A stretch of 11,847 bases of DNA from Chloroflexota bacterium (GCA_019348515.1 JAHWJF010000052.1:1-11847); one strand, 5' to 3'; positions 1-6,134 are shown, counted from the first letter of the stretch. The notes: generated from the sequence alone by a model not told the origin. Program-made: numbers and translations.

Positions 1-81
1 GCCGGCCCGATCGCCGGCAATCCGTTGGCTCAGATTGTGAACCTCCCCAACCAGACCCGCGGCCTCCTAGTCGGGCTCTAG
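1..81 (+). CDS. C-terminal end of an unidentified protein (5' part outside window)
   Basis: An open frame runs from the first base to a TAG at 79-81, giving 26 residues. It reads AGPIAGNPLAQIVNLPNQTR and then GLLVGL. Third codon positions are mostly G or C, like the genes further in, and a strong hairpin terminator follows about 50 bases later in the same direction. Both points favour a real gene end. I do not recognise the protein. The phrase 'IVNLPNQTRGLLVG' faintly recalls the ligand-binding edge of PDZ domains in HtrA-type proteases, but this is too short to rely on. Function is unassigned. Confidence 0.5.
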   Translation, partial: AGPIAGNPLAQIVNLPNQTRGLLVGL

Positions 82-131
82 CGTCGGGAGGCGCACCGCC
101 CGATTGCCCCCCGCAACCGCGGTGATCCACC

Positions 132-160
132 GATGGGGGAGGCTCAGCCTCCCCCATCTT
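132..160 (+). terminator. Strong hairpin terminator after the first partial gene
   Basis: A perfect 12-bp stem (GATGGGGGAGGC at 132-143 with its complement at 147-158) closes on a 3-base loop and is followed by TTCGTGCTT. The T-tract is imperfect, but the stem is very stable and sits 50 bases downstream of the TAG at 79-81. It most likely ends transcription of the rightward gene. A smaller stem (CGGTG 120-124 with CACCG 128-132) abuts it. Confidence 0.75.
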
Positions 161-437
161 CGTGCTTGGCATACTGAGAACTGCCACCCTTGGTGGCCCG
201 GGTGTGCCCTCATGGCACCAATTATGCAAGGTGTACGTTCAGCGGCGGTCGTTTTCCCTTCCCTCACCGCCGCCCGAGGTCCTCAGCCCGGACCCATGAG
301 ATGCGCCTCCTGTCCATCCCGGGGGGCGCATTCGCGTTCTCGATACATTTTGCCACCGGAGACGCCGAGCTGCCGGCACCACGCGGCATCCTGGTGCAAT
401 GATTGAGGACGGCGGGTGATGCGCATCAGCCTGAAGT
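161..437. other. Gene-free stretch between two convergent genes
   Basis: No open frame here has a ribosome binding site or a convincing coding pattern. It is the space between a rightward gene end and the leftward ATP-grasp gene end. It holds several modest inverted repeats: GCGGCGGT 242-249 with 266-273 (16-base loop), GCACCA 376-381 with 392-397, and the perfect 12-base palindrome TGATGCGCATCA at 417-428, just beyond the stop of the leftward gene. None has a T-tract, so I do not call a terminator for the leftward gene. Confidence 0.5.
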
Positions 438-1724
438 TCACCCCACGGCCATGAGGGTGATCGCCGGCTCGATCCGAAATGCGAGCCGGGTATGGGCCTC
501 CCGCAAGGAGCGCTCCGCCGCTTCCGGCGTCCTGGCCCGCGCGAAGATGAACCCGAGGTAGCTGGCGCCCTCTGGTAGCGGAATCAACGGCTGATTGAGT
601 GGCGCGGTAATCTCGATGCCCTCGACCCCCGGCACCGTCATCGCCTCGTCCACGCCCGGCACCTCACGGAGCATGCCTCCCTTGGGAATGGGGATCATCA
701 TCACCCCGGCCGCACCGCCGGAGCGCTCAGTCGATGGCAGGGGCATCCGCACCGCGTGGCGCATGATGATCTCCTCGAGGCTGATCCCGGAGCCGAACTC
801 CAGGACCGTTGAACAGAGCCCGCCGATCGAACGGCCAGCCATTTCGATCAGCCAGACCCCGTGCTCGTTCACCCGCAGCTCGGCATGGACCGGCCCCTCG
901 CGCAATCCAAGGGCTAACGCAGCCTCTGCCACGCGCGCCGAAATGGCCCCTTGCGTCGCTTCCGCCAACCGGGACGGGGTGACGTAGATGGTCTCCTCAA
1001 AAAACGGACCCTCCAGGGGATCCGGCTTATCGAACAGCGCCAGGGTCTGGAGGGCACCTGCTGTCAGCAAGCCCTCGAGTGCGACCTCGACACCCGGAAG
1101 ATACCGCTCGACAAGGAGCTCGCCGCGATCGAGCGATTCTCCTTCGCGGAGCACGATCCGCCGCGCACGCTGCCAGGCCTGGATTAATTCGGCTGCGTCG
1201 TTGGCCCGGATGACTCCCCGGCTCCCGGAGAGCCGCAACGGTTTCACGACGACCGGGAAATCGATCTCCCCGGCAATCCTTGCCGGCTCGGTTGCCAGGG
1301 GATAGCGACGGTACTCCGGCACGGGAACGCCGCCCCGGCGCAGCGCCTCGCGCATCACCCATTTGTCGCGTGCGGCGAGCGCCGCCTCCGGGTCGTTGTG
1401 CGGGAGACCGAGCACCGCGGCCGCTTGCGCCGCGAGTACTGTGGCACTGTCGTCCAGAGCCAGGATGGCGTCGATGGGATGCTCGGTCGAAAAGGACGCC
1501 AGTGCGGCAATCGCGTCATCCGGCCTGGTGAAATCGAGCGCGAGCGGCATACCCCAGCGATCGGCGAGCTCCCGCGGCGTGTCCGTCGCCTGAATGATGT
1601 CGAGGTCGAGCCGGGCGGCGGCCTGGAGAAAGGCCCCGGAGCGATACGTTGCCGGACTCGCCAACAGGACCACTCGCGGACGGCGGCTTTGCGGAGTGAT
1701 CGGATGCTGGGGTGATGGAGTCAT
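438..1724 (-). CDS. ATP-grasp ligase, L-amino-acid ligase / carnosine synthase type
   Basis: The 428-residue protein has an ATP-grasp layout. A Rossmann-like pre-ATP-grasp part comes first (about 16-110). Then come 'RDKWVMRE' with Lys121, 'FPVVVKPLRLSGSRGV' with Lys161 and the glycine loop, the 'ERYLPGVEVALEG' strand (about 206-218), 'HAELRVN' with Glu282, and 'LIEMAGRSIGG' with Glu294. The last segment resembles the 'EIAARxGGG' metal-site form of dipeptide ligases. Such enzymes join a carboxylate to an amine through an acyl-phosphate, using ATP in the cytoplasm; the substrate cannot be read here. The ATG at 1724 lacks a Shine-Dalgarno sequence, and residues 2-11 come from a GGGTGAT-like repeat, so the start is uncertain. 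An in-frame TGA eight codons upstream limits extension. It lies 21 bases after the small gene at 1746-2006, probably in one operon. Confidence 0.82.
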   Translation of the reverse strand: MTPSPQHPITPQSRRPRVVLLASPATYRSGAFLQAAARLDLDIIQATDTPRELADRWGMPLALDFTRPDDAIAALASFSTEHPIDAILALDDSATVLAAQAAAVLGLPHNDPEAALAARDKWVMREALRRGGVPVPEYRRYPLATEPARIAGEIDFPVVVKPLRLSGSRGVIRANDAAELIQAWQRARRIVLREGESLDRGELLVERYLPGVEVALEGLLTAGALQTLALFDKPDPLEGPFFEETIYVTPSRLAEATQGAISARVAEAALALGLREGPVHAELRVNEHGVWLIEMAGRSIGGLCSTVLEFGSGISLEEIIMRHAVRMPLPSTERSGGAAGVMMIPIPKGGMLREVPGVDEAMTVPGVEGIEITAPLNQPLIPLPEGASYLGFIFARARTPEAAERSLREAHTRLAFRIEPAITLMAVG

Positions 1725-1745
1725 GGATGTGAGAATGTTAGGGTG

Positions 1746-2006
1746 TCAGGATCCTGTCACACCGTCACCAGCCGTTTCCGCCGGGGCGTCAACAACGCGG
1801 CCGAGGGTGCAGACGACGATCGTGTAGACCCCGCCCGAGCCGTCAGGCGTCACGGTGATATCGCTCACCCGCAAGTTGGCGTAGGGGGTCTGCGAACGAT
1901 CCTTGCTCAGCCACTGATTGACGTCGTCCATGGCGCCGCTGGTGTCATGGGCAGCATTGGGGCTGTGGAAGAGAAAGACCCGCGTATCGGCGGGAACAAG
2001 ATTCAT
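1746..2006 (-). CDS. Small 86-residue protein of unknown function
   Basis: The ATG at 2006 has a good Shine-Dalgarno sequence (AAAGGAG, 8 bases upstream), so I prefer it to a longer frame opening at 2084. The protein starts MNLVPADTRVFLFHSPNAAH. It has a hydrophobic strand, an acidic helix ('DDVNQWLS'), then 'LRVSDITVTP' and 'YTIVVCTLGRV', a beta-alpha-beta-beta-like pattern, and a loose polar tail. The pattern recalls small Cse60-like or dodecin-size proteins, but no signature residue confirms this. There is no signal peptide or membrane segment. The stop lies 21 bases before the ATP-grasp gene on the same strand, so the two are probably co-transcribed. The N-terminal part looks like a genuine folded domain; the function is unknown. 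Confidence 0.65.
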   Translation of the reverse strand: MNLVPADTRVFLFHSPNAAHDTSGAMDDVNQWLSKDRSQTPYANLRVSDITVTPDGSGGVYTIVVCTLGRVVDAPAETAGDGVTGS

Positions 2007-2026
2007 CGAGCGTGCTCCTTTGACGA

Positions 2027-2052
2027 GGGTGATAGGGGGATTGGGTGATGGG
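2027..2052 (+). repeat. GGGTGAT-type repeat block, left copy
   Basis: The plus strand contains GGGTGATAGG (2027-2036) and GGGTGATGGG (2043-2052) with similar G-rich sequence between them. The same unit occurs in inverted orientation at 2187-2220. Together they bracket about 134 bases with no gene. The block lies just upstream of the Shine-Dalgarno sequence of the leftward small gene. Confidence 0.6.
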
Positions 2053-2139
2053 AATAGTTCCCACATTCCCCGTCCGTCTCTCATCTTCGTTCACAGCGAA
2101 CGAGACCTGGGCGCTACGCCAAGCGGCCGCCACGCGCCG

Positions 2140-2145
2140 AGTATA
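2140..2145 (-). promoter_or_regulatory. Possible -10 element for the small gene / ATP-grasp operon
   Basis: On the minus strand the hexamer TATACT (5 of 6 to consensus) lies about 135 bases upstream of the ATG at 2006. It sits inside the repeat-bounded gap after the response regulator gene. No good -35 is present at the usual spacing, so this is weak. Confidence 0.25.
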
Positions 2146-2186
2146 GCGATGGGAGGAAGGGTCATCGGGTGGCCGGCAAAAAACGT

Positions 2187-2220
2187 CCTATCACCCTATC
2201 ACCCATGACCCTGTAACCCT
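2187..2220 (-). repeat. GGGTGAT-type repeat block, right inverted copy
   Basis: CCTATCACCC occurs twice in overlap (2187-2196 and 2195-2204), followed by the related units ATGACCC and GTAACCC. It is the inverse complement of the block at 2027-2052 and starts directly after the response regulator stop codon. The two blocks could pair in RNA or mark the ends of a small repeat element. Confidence 0.6.
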
Positions 2221-2222
2221 CG

Positions 2223-2963
2223 TCAGGCAACGGTCTGGGTCTTGTCGTGTCCGGAGCCCGTCCGGCCCGCCGGCAACTCCCCTGGAACAGGAGGCGCCAC
2301 CTCCATCCAGCCCTGGCGGACCGCATGCAGAATGGCGCCGACCCGGTCGGTGGCGTTCAGCTTGCGCAGCACAGAGGTCATGTGGTTTTTCACCGTCTGC
2401 TCCGAAACGAAGAGCTCGTCCGCGATCTCCTTGTTGGAGAGACCCTGCGCTACACAGTCGAGCACGGCCAACTCTCGCGTCGAGAGCGGCATGAGCCCGT
2501 CGGCGCCACCTGTCTCGCTGGGGAGTCGTAGTTCGGCGCGCAGGCGGCGCGCCAGTTCCGGCCTCGCCAGCATTTCGGCCCGCAGCAGGTTCTCCCCGGC
2601 GCAGATGCGCGACAGCGCCGTCATGAGGGCCTCGGCTCCAATGTCCTTCTGCAGGAAGGCCACGGCGCCGGCCCGCACCGCCTCGATGATGCGGTCGTCA
2701 TCGACGTGCACCGAGAGCACGACGATGCGAGCGCGCGTCTGCTTGCGCCGCAAGATACGGGTGATGCGCAGCCCGGTGATGCCTGGCAGCTGGACGTCGA
2801 GCAGGATCAGCCCCGGCCGCGTCTCCTCCGCCGCCCGGATCGCCTCATGGGCGTTACCCGCCTCCGCCACGATCTCATAGCGGCCAGTCGCTTCCAGGAC
2901 TCGCCGCAACCCGGTACGGAACACCGGATGATCGTCAACCAACAGCACTCGCCGTGCTAGCAC
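2223..2963 (-). CDS. NarL/FixJ-family response regulator (no adjacent kinase)
   Basis: With the GTG start at 2963 the protein has 246 residues. The receiver domain (about 5-120) has the acidic pair Asp10/Asp11, phospho-acceptor Asp56 in 'LILLDVQLPG', Ser84 and Lys106. The LuxR-type helix-turn-helix (about 158-218) shows 'LSTRELAVLDCVAQGLSNKE' followed by a typical recognition helix 'SEQTVKNHMTSVLRKL'. It is a DNA-binding transcription regulator activated by phosphorylation. The GTG has a strong GGAGG eight bases upstream. An in-frame ATG at 3026 with a weaker GAGG would add 21 residues lacking receiver character. The C-terminal 25 residues beyond the HTH are polar and nonconserved in appearance. 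No kinase lies alongside; the nearest is at 8214-11201, which has its own partner. Confidence 0.9.
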   Translation of the reverse strand: MLARRVLLVDDHPVFRTGLRRVLEATGRYEIVAEAGNAHEAIRAAEETRPGLILLDVQLPGITGLRITRILRRKQTRARIVVLSVHVDDDRIIEAVRAGAVAFLQKDIGAEALMTALSRICAGENLLRAEMLARPELARRLRAELRLPSETGGADGLMPLSTRELAVLDCVAQGLSNKEIADELFVSEQTVKNHMTSVLRKLNATDRVGAILHAVRQGWMEVAPPVPGELPAGRTGSGHDKTQTVA

Positions 2964-3264
2964 GGACCGTCCCTCCCCGCGTTGCGGCTTCCGGCCGGGT
3001 CCATCTGCACAGGAGGCGCCATCCACACCTCACCGTTGGACCCGGCCTACCGGCCTCCTACCCGCCCCCAACGGATCGCCGCTCGCGGAGTTGTCCTCAC
3101 CGGGCCGCACGTCCCGTGACAAACACCGGCGATCCTGGTGTTCATGCTATGAGGCTGAGGCACGATTAGCAACGGACAGATTGGCACAAGACACGTGTGG
3201 ACAGACGCCTATAGGGTGCCAAATAGTCACAGTACCGTACATTATGAGGAGTAGCTGTGTTGAG
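2964..3264. other. Intergenic region upstream of the response regulator
   Basis: This 301-base gap between two leftward genes contains no supported gene. Its content is the candidate promoter and inverted repeat described at 3122-3172, and an 8-base palindrome ACACGTGT at 3191-3198. No clear terminator for the Nudix gene ending at 3265 is visible. Confidence 0.5.
3144..3172 (-). promoter_or_regulatory. Candidate sigma-70-type promoter for the response regulator
   Basis: On the minus strand a -35-like TTGCTA (3167-3172) and a -10-like TAGCAT (3144-3149) are 17 bases apart. Each matches consensus at 4 of 6 positions. The inverted repeat AACACC (3122-3127) / GGTGTT (3137-3142) would cover the predicted transcription start, as an operator might. 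Placement is sensible, but the match is only moderate. Confidence 0.35.
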
Positions 3265-3825
3265 CTAGCCGGACTGGTGCAGGAGGATGAGGAGTCCGAT
3301 AAGTGTCTTGGCGTCCTGCAGCTGGGCCGGGCCAGATTCGAGCAGCCGCGCAACGTCCCTCAACGGCGCCGTTGTCACTCGGATCAGCTCGTCTGGATCG
3401 ATTTCGCCCCCCGCGGGCTCGCAGTCGGCGGCGTGAAAAATCGTCATCCGCTCGTTCGTGTATCCCGGCGACGTGTAATACGACGCGAGTTCGGTGAGAC
3501 GACCAGCGCGATAGCCGGTCTCCTCCTCCAGCTCTCGCCGCGCGCACGCCTCGGGTGTCTCTCCCGGCTCCAAGGTCCCCGCTGGAATCCCCAGCAACAT
3601 GCGGCCGATAGCATGGTGGCTCTGGCGCAGGAGCAAGACATTGCCATCGGTAGTAACCCCAACGATCGCCACCGATCCTGGGTGCTCGACAACCTCCCGT
3701 GTCGTGATTCGCCCGGTGGGCAGGCGCACGTCATCGACGCGGACATGGACCCATGCGCCATCGAATCCACGACGAGTTGCGAGGGTCTCACCGAGAGGCG
3801 GGTTCTCAGCATCGGAGTCAGACAT
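3265..3825 (-). CDS. nudF: Nudix hydrolase, ADP-ribose pyrophosphatase (NudF-like)
   Basis: This cytoplasmic protein of 186 residues carries a complete Nudix box, G-x5-E-x7-REUxEExGU. The box runs from Gly83 through Glu89, Arg97-Glu98 and Glu101-Glu102 to Gly104, and its glutamates bind the metal. Upstream is the strand pattern of ADP-ribose pyrophosphatases ('RVDDVRLPTGRITTREVVEH'). Downstream is 'SPGYTNE', matching the 'SPGxxxE' motif of that subfamily. The expected reaction is ADP-ribose to AMP plus ribose-5-phosphate. The start is ambiguous: the ATG at 3825 has GGAG 11 bases upstream, while a TTG at 3831 has it 5 bases upstream and adds two residues. The gene begins 50 bases after the tRNA-Cys on the same strand and may be read through from it. 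Confidence 0.9.
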   Translation of the reverse strand: MSDSDAENPPLGETLATRRGFDGAWVHVRVDDVRLPTGRITTREVVEHPGSVAIVGVTTDGNVLLLRQSHHAIGRMLLGIPAGTLEPGETPEACARRELEEETGYRAGRLTELASYYTSPGYTNERMTIFHAADCEPAGGEIDPDELIRVTTAPLRDVARLLESGPAQLQDAKTLIGLLILLHQSG

Positions 3826-3849
3826 CGGCAACGATTCTCCGCCGACAGC

Positions 3850-3875
3850 GACGGCACCCCGGCTGGGGTGCCGTC
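3850..3875 (-). terminator. Perfect hairpin directly after tRNA-Cys
   Basis: An 11-bp perfect stem (3850-3860 with 3865-3875) with a 4-base loop starts at the base after the encoded CCA. On the minus strand it is not followed by a run of T, so it may act as an attenuator or a 3' processing signal rather than a full terminator. It separates the tRNA from the Nudix gene. Confidence 0.55.
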
Positions 3876-3949
3876 TGGAGGCGCCAGGCGGATTCGAACC
3901 GCCGATCAGGGTTTTGCAGACCCGTGCCTTACCACTTGGCTATGGCGCC
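3876..3949 (-). tRNA. trnC: tRNA-Cys (anticodon GCA), CCA encoded
   Basis: The 74-base minus-strand sequence folds as a tRNA. It has acceptor GGCGCCA pairing with TGGCGCC, D-stem GCC/GGC, anticodon loop CTGCAAA with GCA, and T-arm GGCGG-TTCGAAT-CCGCC. The discriminator is U, as is typical for cysteine tRNA, and the genome encodes the CCA end. The outermost anticodon-stem pair is a C-U mismatch (CGGGT against ACCCT), where many bacterial tRNA-Cys genes have a G-U pair. A minus-strand hexamer TAAACT preceded by TG (3983-3991) may be its extended -10. Confidence 0.97.
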
Positions 3950-3982
3950 AACAAGGGTTGCCGCTGGTCAAGGGCACTCGAC

Positions 3983-3991
3983 AGTTTACCA
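3983..3991 (-). promoter_or_regulatory. Possible extended -10 for tRNA-Cys
   Basis: The minus strand reads TG-G-TAAACT, an extended -10 form, with its last base at 3983 and about 34 bases before the tRNA 5' end. No clear -35 is present. Weak support. Confidence 0.25.
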
Positions 3992-4059
3992 TGACCACGG
4001 CTTTGCTCGGTGTCTCGGGGGCAGAACGAAGGTCATGAAGTCGGCGGCGACGCAGCCGC

Positions 4060-4315
4060 TTAGTGGTCCGTCGGTGAAAAACCCGCTGCCTGGGCCGAGC
4101 CGGCGCTGGAGAAACAGAGATCCGGGATCGTCGCGGGGTACGCTGGCGTTCCCGGCTCGTGGGAGACCATCACCTTCTGGTTGCCCTTGACGGGGTAGGT
4201 CGGCGGGCAGTCACGAGAGCCATCTCCGCGAACGACGCCCGACGGCACACCGCCCGCGTTGGCAGCGGCAATCGCCTCCGCCACGACGTCGACGCGCTCG
4301 CGGTCCTCTCGGTCA
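4060..4315 (-). CDS. Third 'sunset' domain, in the +1 frame after the preceding gene's stop
   Basis: From the TGA of the upstream gene to a TAA at 4060, the +1 frame encodes about 84 residues with good codon bias. A charged segment comes first ('DREDRERVDVVAEAIAAANA'). Then follows a full copy of the domain seen in the two upstream genes: 'DCPPTYPVKGN', 'HEPG', 'PDLCFSS', 'AQAAGF'. I see no convincing start codon of its own. An ATG at 4422 has GAGG six bases upstream, but the extra residues are tryptophan/arginine-rich, as expected of an off-frame reading. The simplest reading is that this is the C-terminal half of the gene at 4313-4996, separated by a +1 frame change exactly at the stop. Sequencing error, true mutation or programmed shift are all possible. 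Confidence 0.6.
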
Positions 4316-4996
4316 CGAATCTCGATCGTCTGCTTCCATGCCCTTCCGGCTCTCTTCACCAGAGACCACTTCGGCCGCCACCTCTTCAACCATGACCGGC
4401 TCACCGCGCATTCCGGCTTCATCACCCGCCTCGGCGAACCCGGCCGCCTCCGCGGCCTCGGCACTCTGGAAACAGACTTCCGGGATCGTCCGGTTATACG
4501 AAGGTTGACCGGGCTGGTGGTAGCGCAGCGATGGCATGTTGCCCTTGATCGGATAACTCGTTGGGCAATCGTGTGTGCCATCCCCCGGAACCGCACCGCC
4601 GTGCGCCGCCGCGGCAGCCTGAATCGAGGCGAGAGCATCACTGGTGAGCCTGGCCAGTCGCTCCGCCGCTTGGTCGGCGTCTTGCCGAGCCTTCGCTAGA
4701 TCGGCCGTTATTCCCTCCATCTGGTCGGCGGCTCTTTCGTACCGCAGCCCCGCGGCCGAGTCAGCCGCTTCCTGGAACAACCCGGCGCCTCGCTCCGCGA
4801 GACCTGGTGCAGCGATGCGAGCCGGGGGCGCGGGCGGGGCAGACGTGGTCGTCGAGACGCGGTCGACTTCAGGTGCCTCGAGCCGGCGGGACCGAACGTC
4901 CGTCCGTTGCGTGCTGGCTCCGGCGCTCTCCTTCCGCATGTACCAGATGATGACGAGCACCGCGATGACCACCAGGAGAATGAGCAACTCTCGCAT
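4313..4996 (-). CDS. Membrane-anchored protein with a di-cysteine 'sunset' (ArfC-type) domain
   Basis: This protein has 227 residues. An N-terminal membrane segment (about 4-19, 'LLILLVVIAVLVIIWY') is followed by basic residues, so the bulk is probably cytoplasmic by the positive-inside rule. A proline/alanine linker and a short coiled coil (about 70-130) lead to the domain at about 138-187. That domain has 'DCPTSYPIKGN', 'YHQPG', 'PEVCFQS' and 'AEAAGF', with cysteines 144 and 175. This motif is known as the sunset domain of ArfC-like proteins; its molecular role is not established. The ATG has AAGGAG about 8 bases upstream. It follows the gene at 5086-6003 by 89 bases and is probably in its operon. 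An acidic tail (about 188-227) ends at TGA, with another copy of the domain just beyond in the +1 frame. Confidence 0.82.
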   Translation of the reverse strand: MRELLILLVVIAVLVIIWYMRKESAGASTQRTDVRSRRLEAPEVDRVSTTTSAPPAPPARIAAPGLAERGAGLFQEAADSAAGLRYERAADQMEGITADLAKARQDADQAAERLARLTSDALASIQAAAAAHGGAVPGDGTHDCPTSYPIKGNMPSLRYHQPGQPSYNRTIPEVCFQSAEAAEAAGFAEAGDEAGMRGEPVMVEEVAAEVVSGEESRKGMEADDRDS

Positions 4997-5085
4997 CGAA
5001 TCCGCTCCTTGCGTGCGTTACAGCCTCGAACGTCGCGACGGTCGCGCGTACCCGTCGCCAATCGCACCTGAACAGGATGCGGTTC

Positions 5086-6003
5086 CTATTCCTGCGGTCG
5101 CAGGCCCCTCGCGCGCGATTGGCGGAAGCCCGCCGCTTCCGCGGCTTCCGCCGAGGCGAAGCAGAACTCCGCTACTGTCGGGGAGTATGAAACCTGTCCC
5201 GGCTCGTGGTAGATGCGTGACTGGGCGTTGCCTTTGACCGGGAACCCTGGCGGGCAGATCGCGGTGCCATCTCCCGCGATGGCCCCGAGCGGGACTTCGC
5301 GCTCGTCGTCGAGCTCGCGCATGGCCTCCCGCAGCACCTCGGCCGCATCACGCTCCTGGTTGGCAGAAACTCCCTCGCCACCAGTAGGCCCAGCGCCCAC
5401 GGCGTCAGCGGTATCCGCCCGCGCTTCTTCGGCGGAAGCCTCGGCGGCCGCCATACGCCGCGTCGCGGATTCCCCGGCAAGTTGCGCATCGCGCGCCGCC
5501 CGCTCAGCCTGCTCCTGCGCGGCGCGCTCGGCCGCCGCGGCGGCTTCAGCCCGCTCCAGTTCCAGAGCGCGAGCTTCGTCCTGCACGCTGATGTCCGCGA
5601 TCTCCGCGCCGTTCCCCATCTCCTCGGAGTCGGTACGCATGGTGTCTCTGGCACGTGCAGTCGTGGCATCCTGGTTCACGCTCGGCGCTTCAGGCATGCG
5701 CGCCGCCGAGGCGAGGCCCTCATTCGCAGCGGCCGCCGCAGCGGCTGGGGATGCCGCCTGTCGCATGACGTGCGCGACGTCCCGCGCCGACCGCTCAGCG
5801 GTCGCCTCCGCTTCCCGGCGTTGCGCCTGGAGCCGTTCCTCCATCGCGGCGCGACGGCGCCTGCTCCACCAGAAAAACGCCACGGCAAAGATGAGCAGCA
5901 GGATCGTCGTGGAGCCGCCGAAGAACCCTTGAGGACGATCTGTCACGGGAGGAGTCGTCTCCCCGGCGCCTCCGGTCTCTTCCGCTTGCGGGGTCTGGGC
6001 CAT
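5086..6003 (-). CDS. Membrane-anchored coiled-coil protein ending in a 'sunset' domain
   Basis: With the ATG at 6003 (AAAGGA about 8 bases upstream) the protein has 305 residues. An acidic N-terminus of about 25 residues precedes a membrane segment (about 27-46). 'SRRRRAAMEERLQAQRREAE' follows, suggesting N-out, C-in topology. Residues about 50-215 are rich in Ala, Glu and Arg and should form long coiled coil, with an interruption near 100-140. The C-terminal domain (about 244-293) carries 'ICPPGFPVKGN', 'YHEPG', 'AEFCFAS' and 'AEAAGF', with cysteines 250 and 281. It appears to be the first gene of the sunset-domain cluster and is divergent from rlmN. No enzymatic motif is visible; a scaffold or membrane-associated role is only a guess. 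Confidence 0.85.
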   Translation of the reverse strand: MAQTPQAEETGGAGETTPPVTDRPQGFFGGSTTILLLIFAVAFFWWSRRRRAAMEERLQAQRREAEATAERSARDVAHVMRQAASPAAAAAAANEGLASAARMPEAPSVNQDATTARARDTMRTDSEEMGNGAEIADISVQDEARALELERAEAAAAAERAAQEQAERAARDAQLAGESATRRMAAAEASAEEARADTADAVGAGPTGGEGVSANQERDAAEVLREAMRELDDEREVPLGAIAGDGTAICPPGFPVKGNAQSRIYHEPGQVSYSPTVAEFCFASAEAAEAAGFRQSRARGLRPQE

Positions 6004-6072
6004 GGTGGTGATCCTTTCTTGCTGTGAAGCATGCCGCCGCGACGCGGGCATGCTGGTCGTTCATTATTTTAC

Positions 6073-6088
6073 GGCAGGCTGACCTGCC
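6073..6088. promoter_or_regulatory. Inverted repeat in the divergent promoter region
   Basis: GGCAGG-CTGA-CCTGCC forms a perfect 6-bp inverted repeat between the leftward sunset-protein gene and rlmN. On the minus strand it lies just upstream of an AT-rich TAAAAT (6065-6070), a plausible -10, so it could be an operator. No regulator is identified. Confidence 0.3.
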
Positions 6089-6134
6089 TTCCGTGGCTCC
6101 TCGCACGCGGGACCGATGGTATTCTTTACATATT

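Noticed and set aside
104..406. Plus-strand frames of 70-100 residues between the first gene end and the ATP-grasp gene
   Set aside because: They include the terminator hairpin, have no binding site and show no coding bias or domain.
2007..2084. Longer N-terminus for the 86-residue protein (start at 2084)
   Set aside because: The added residues come from the GGGTGAT repeat and the Shine-Dalgarno region; the ATG at 2006 has an excellent binding site.
1684..2220. CRISPR array suggested by the repeated GGGTGAT units
   Set aside because: Repeats are 7-10 bases, irregular and in both orientations, with no spacers of constant length and no cas genes.
3091..4038. Plus-strand open frame of 315 residues
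   Set aside because: It runs antisense across the Nudix gene, the hairpin and the tRNA-Cys, which are all clearly supported.
4316..4641. Upstream extension of the third sunset-domain frame to 4641
   Set aside because: This part overlaps the preceding gene in another frame and is arginine/tryptophan-rich. Only the part after the TGA has domain character.
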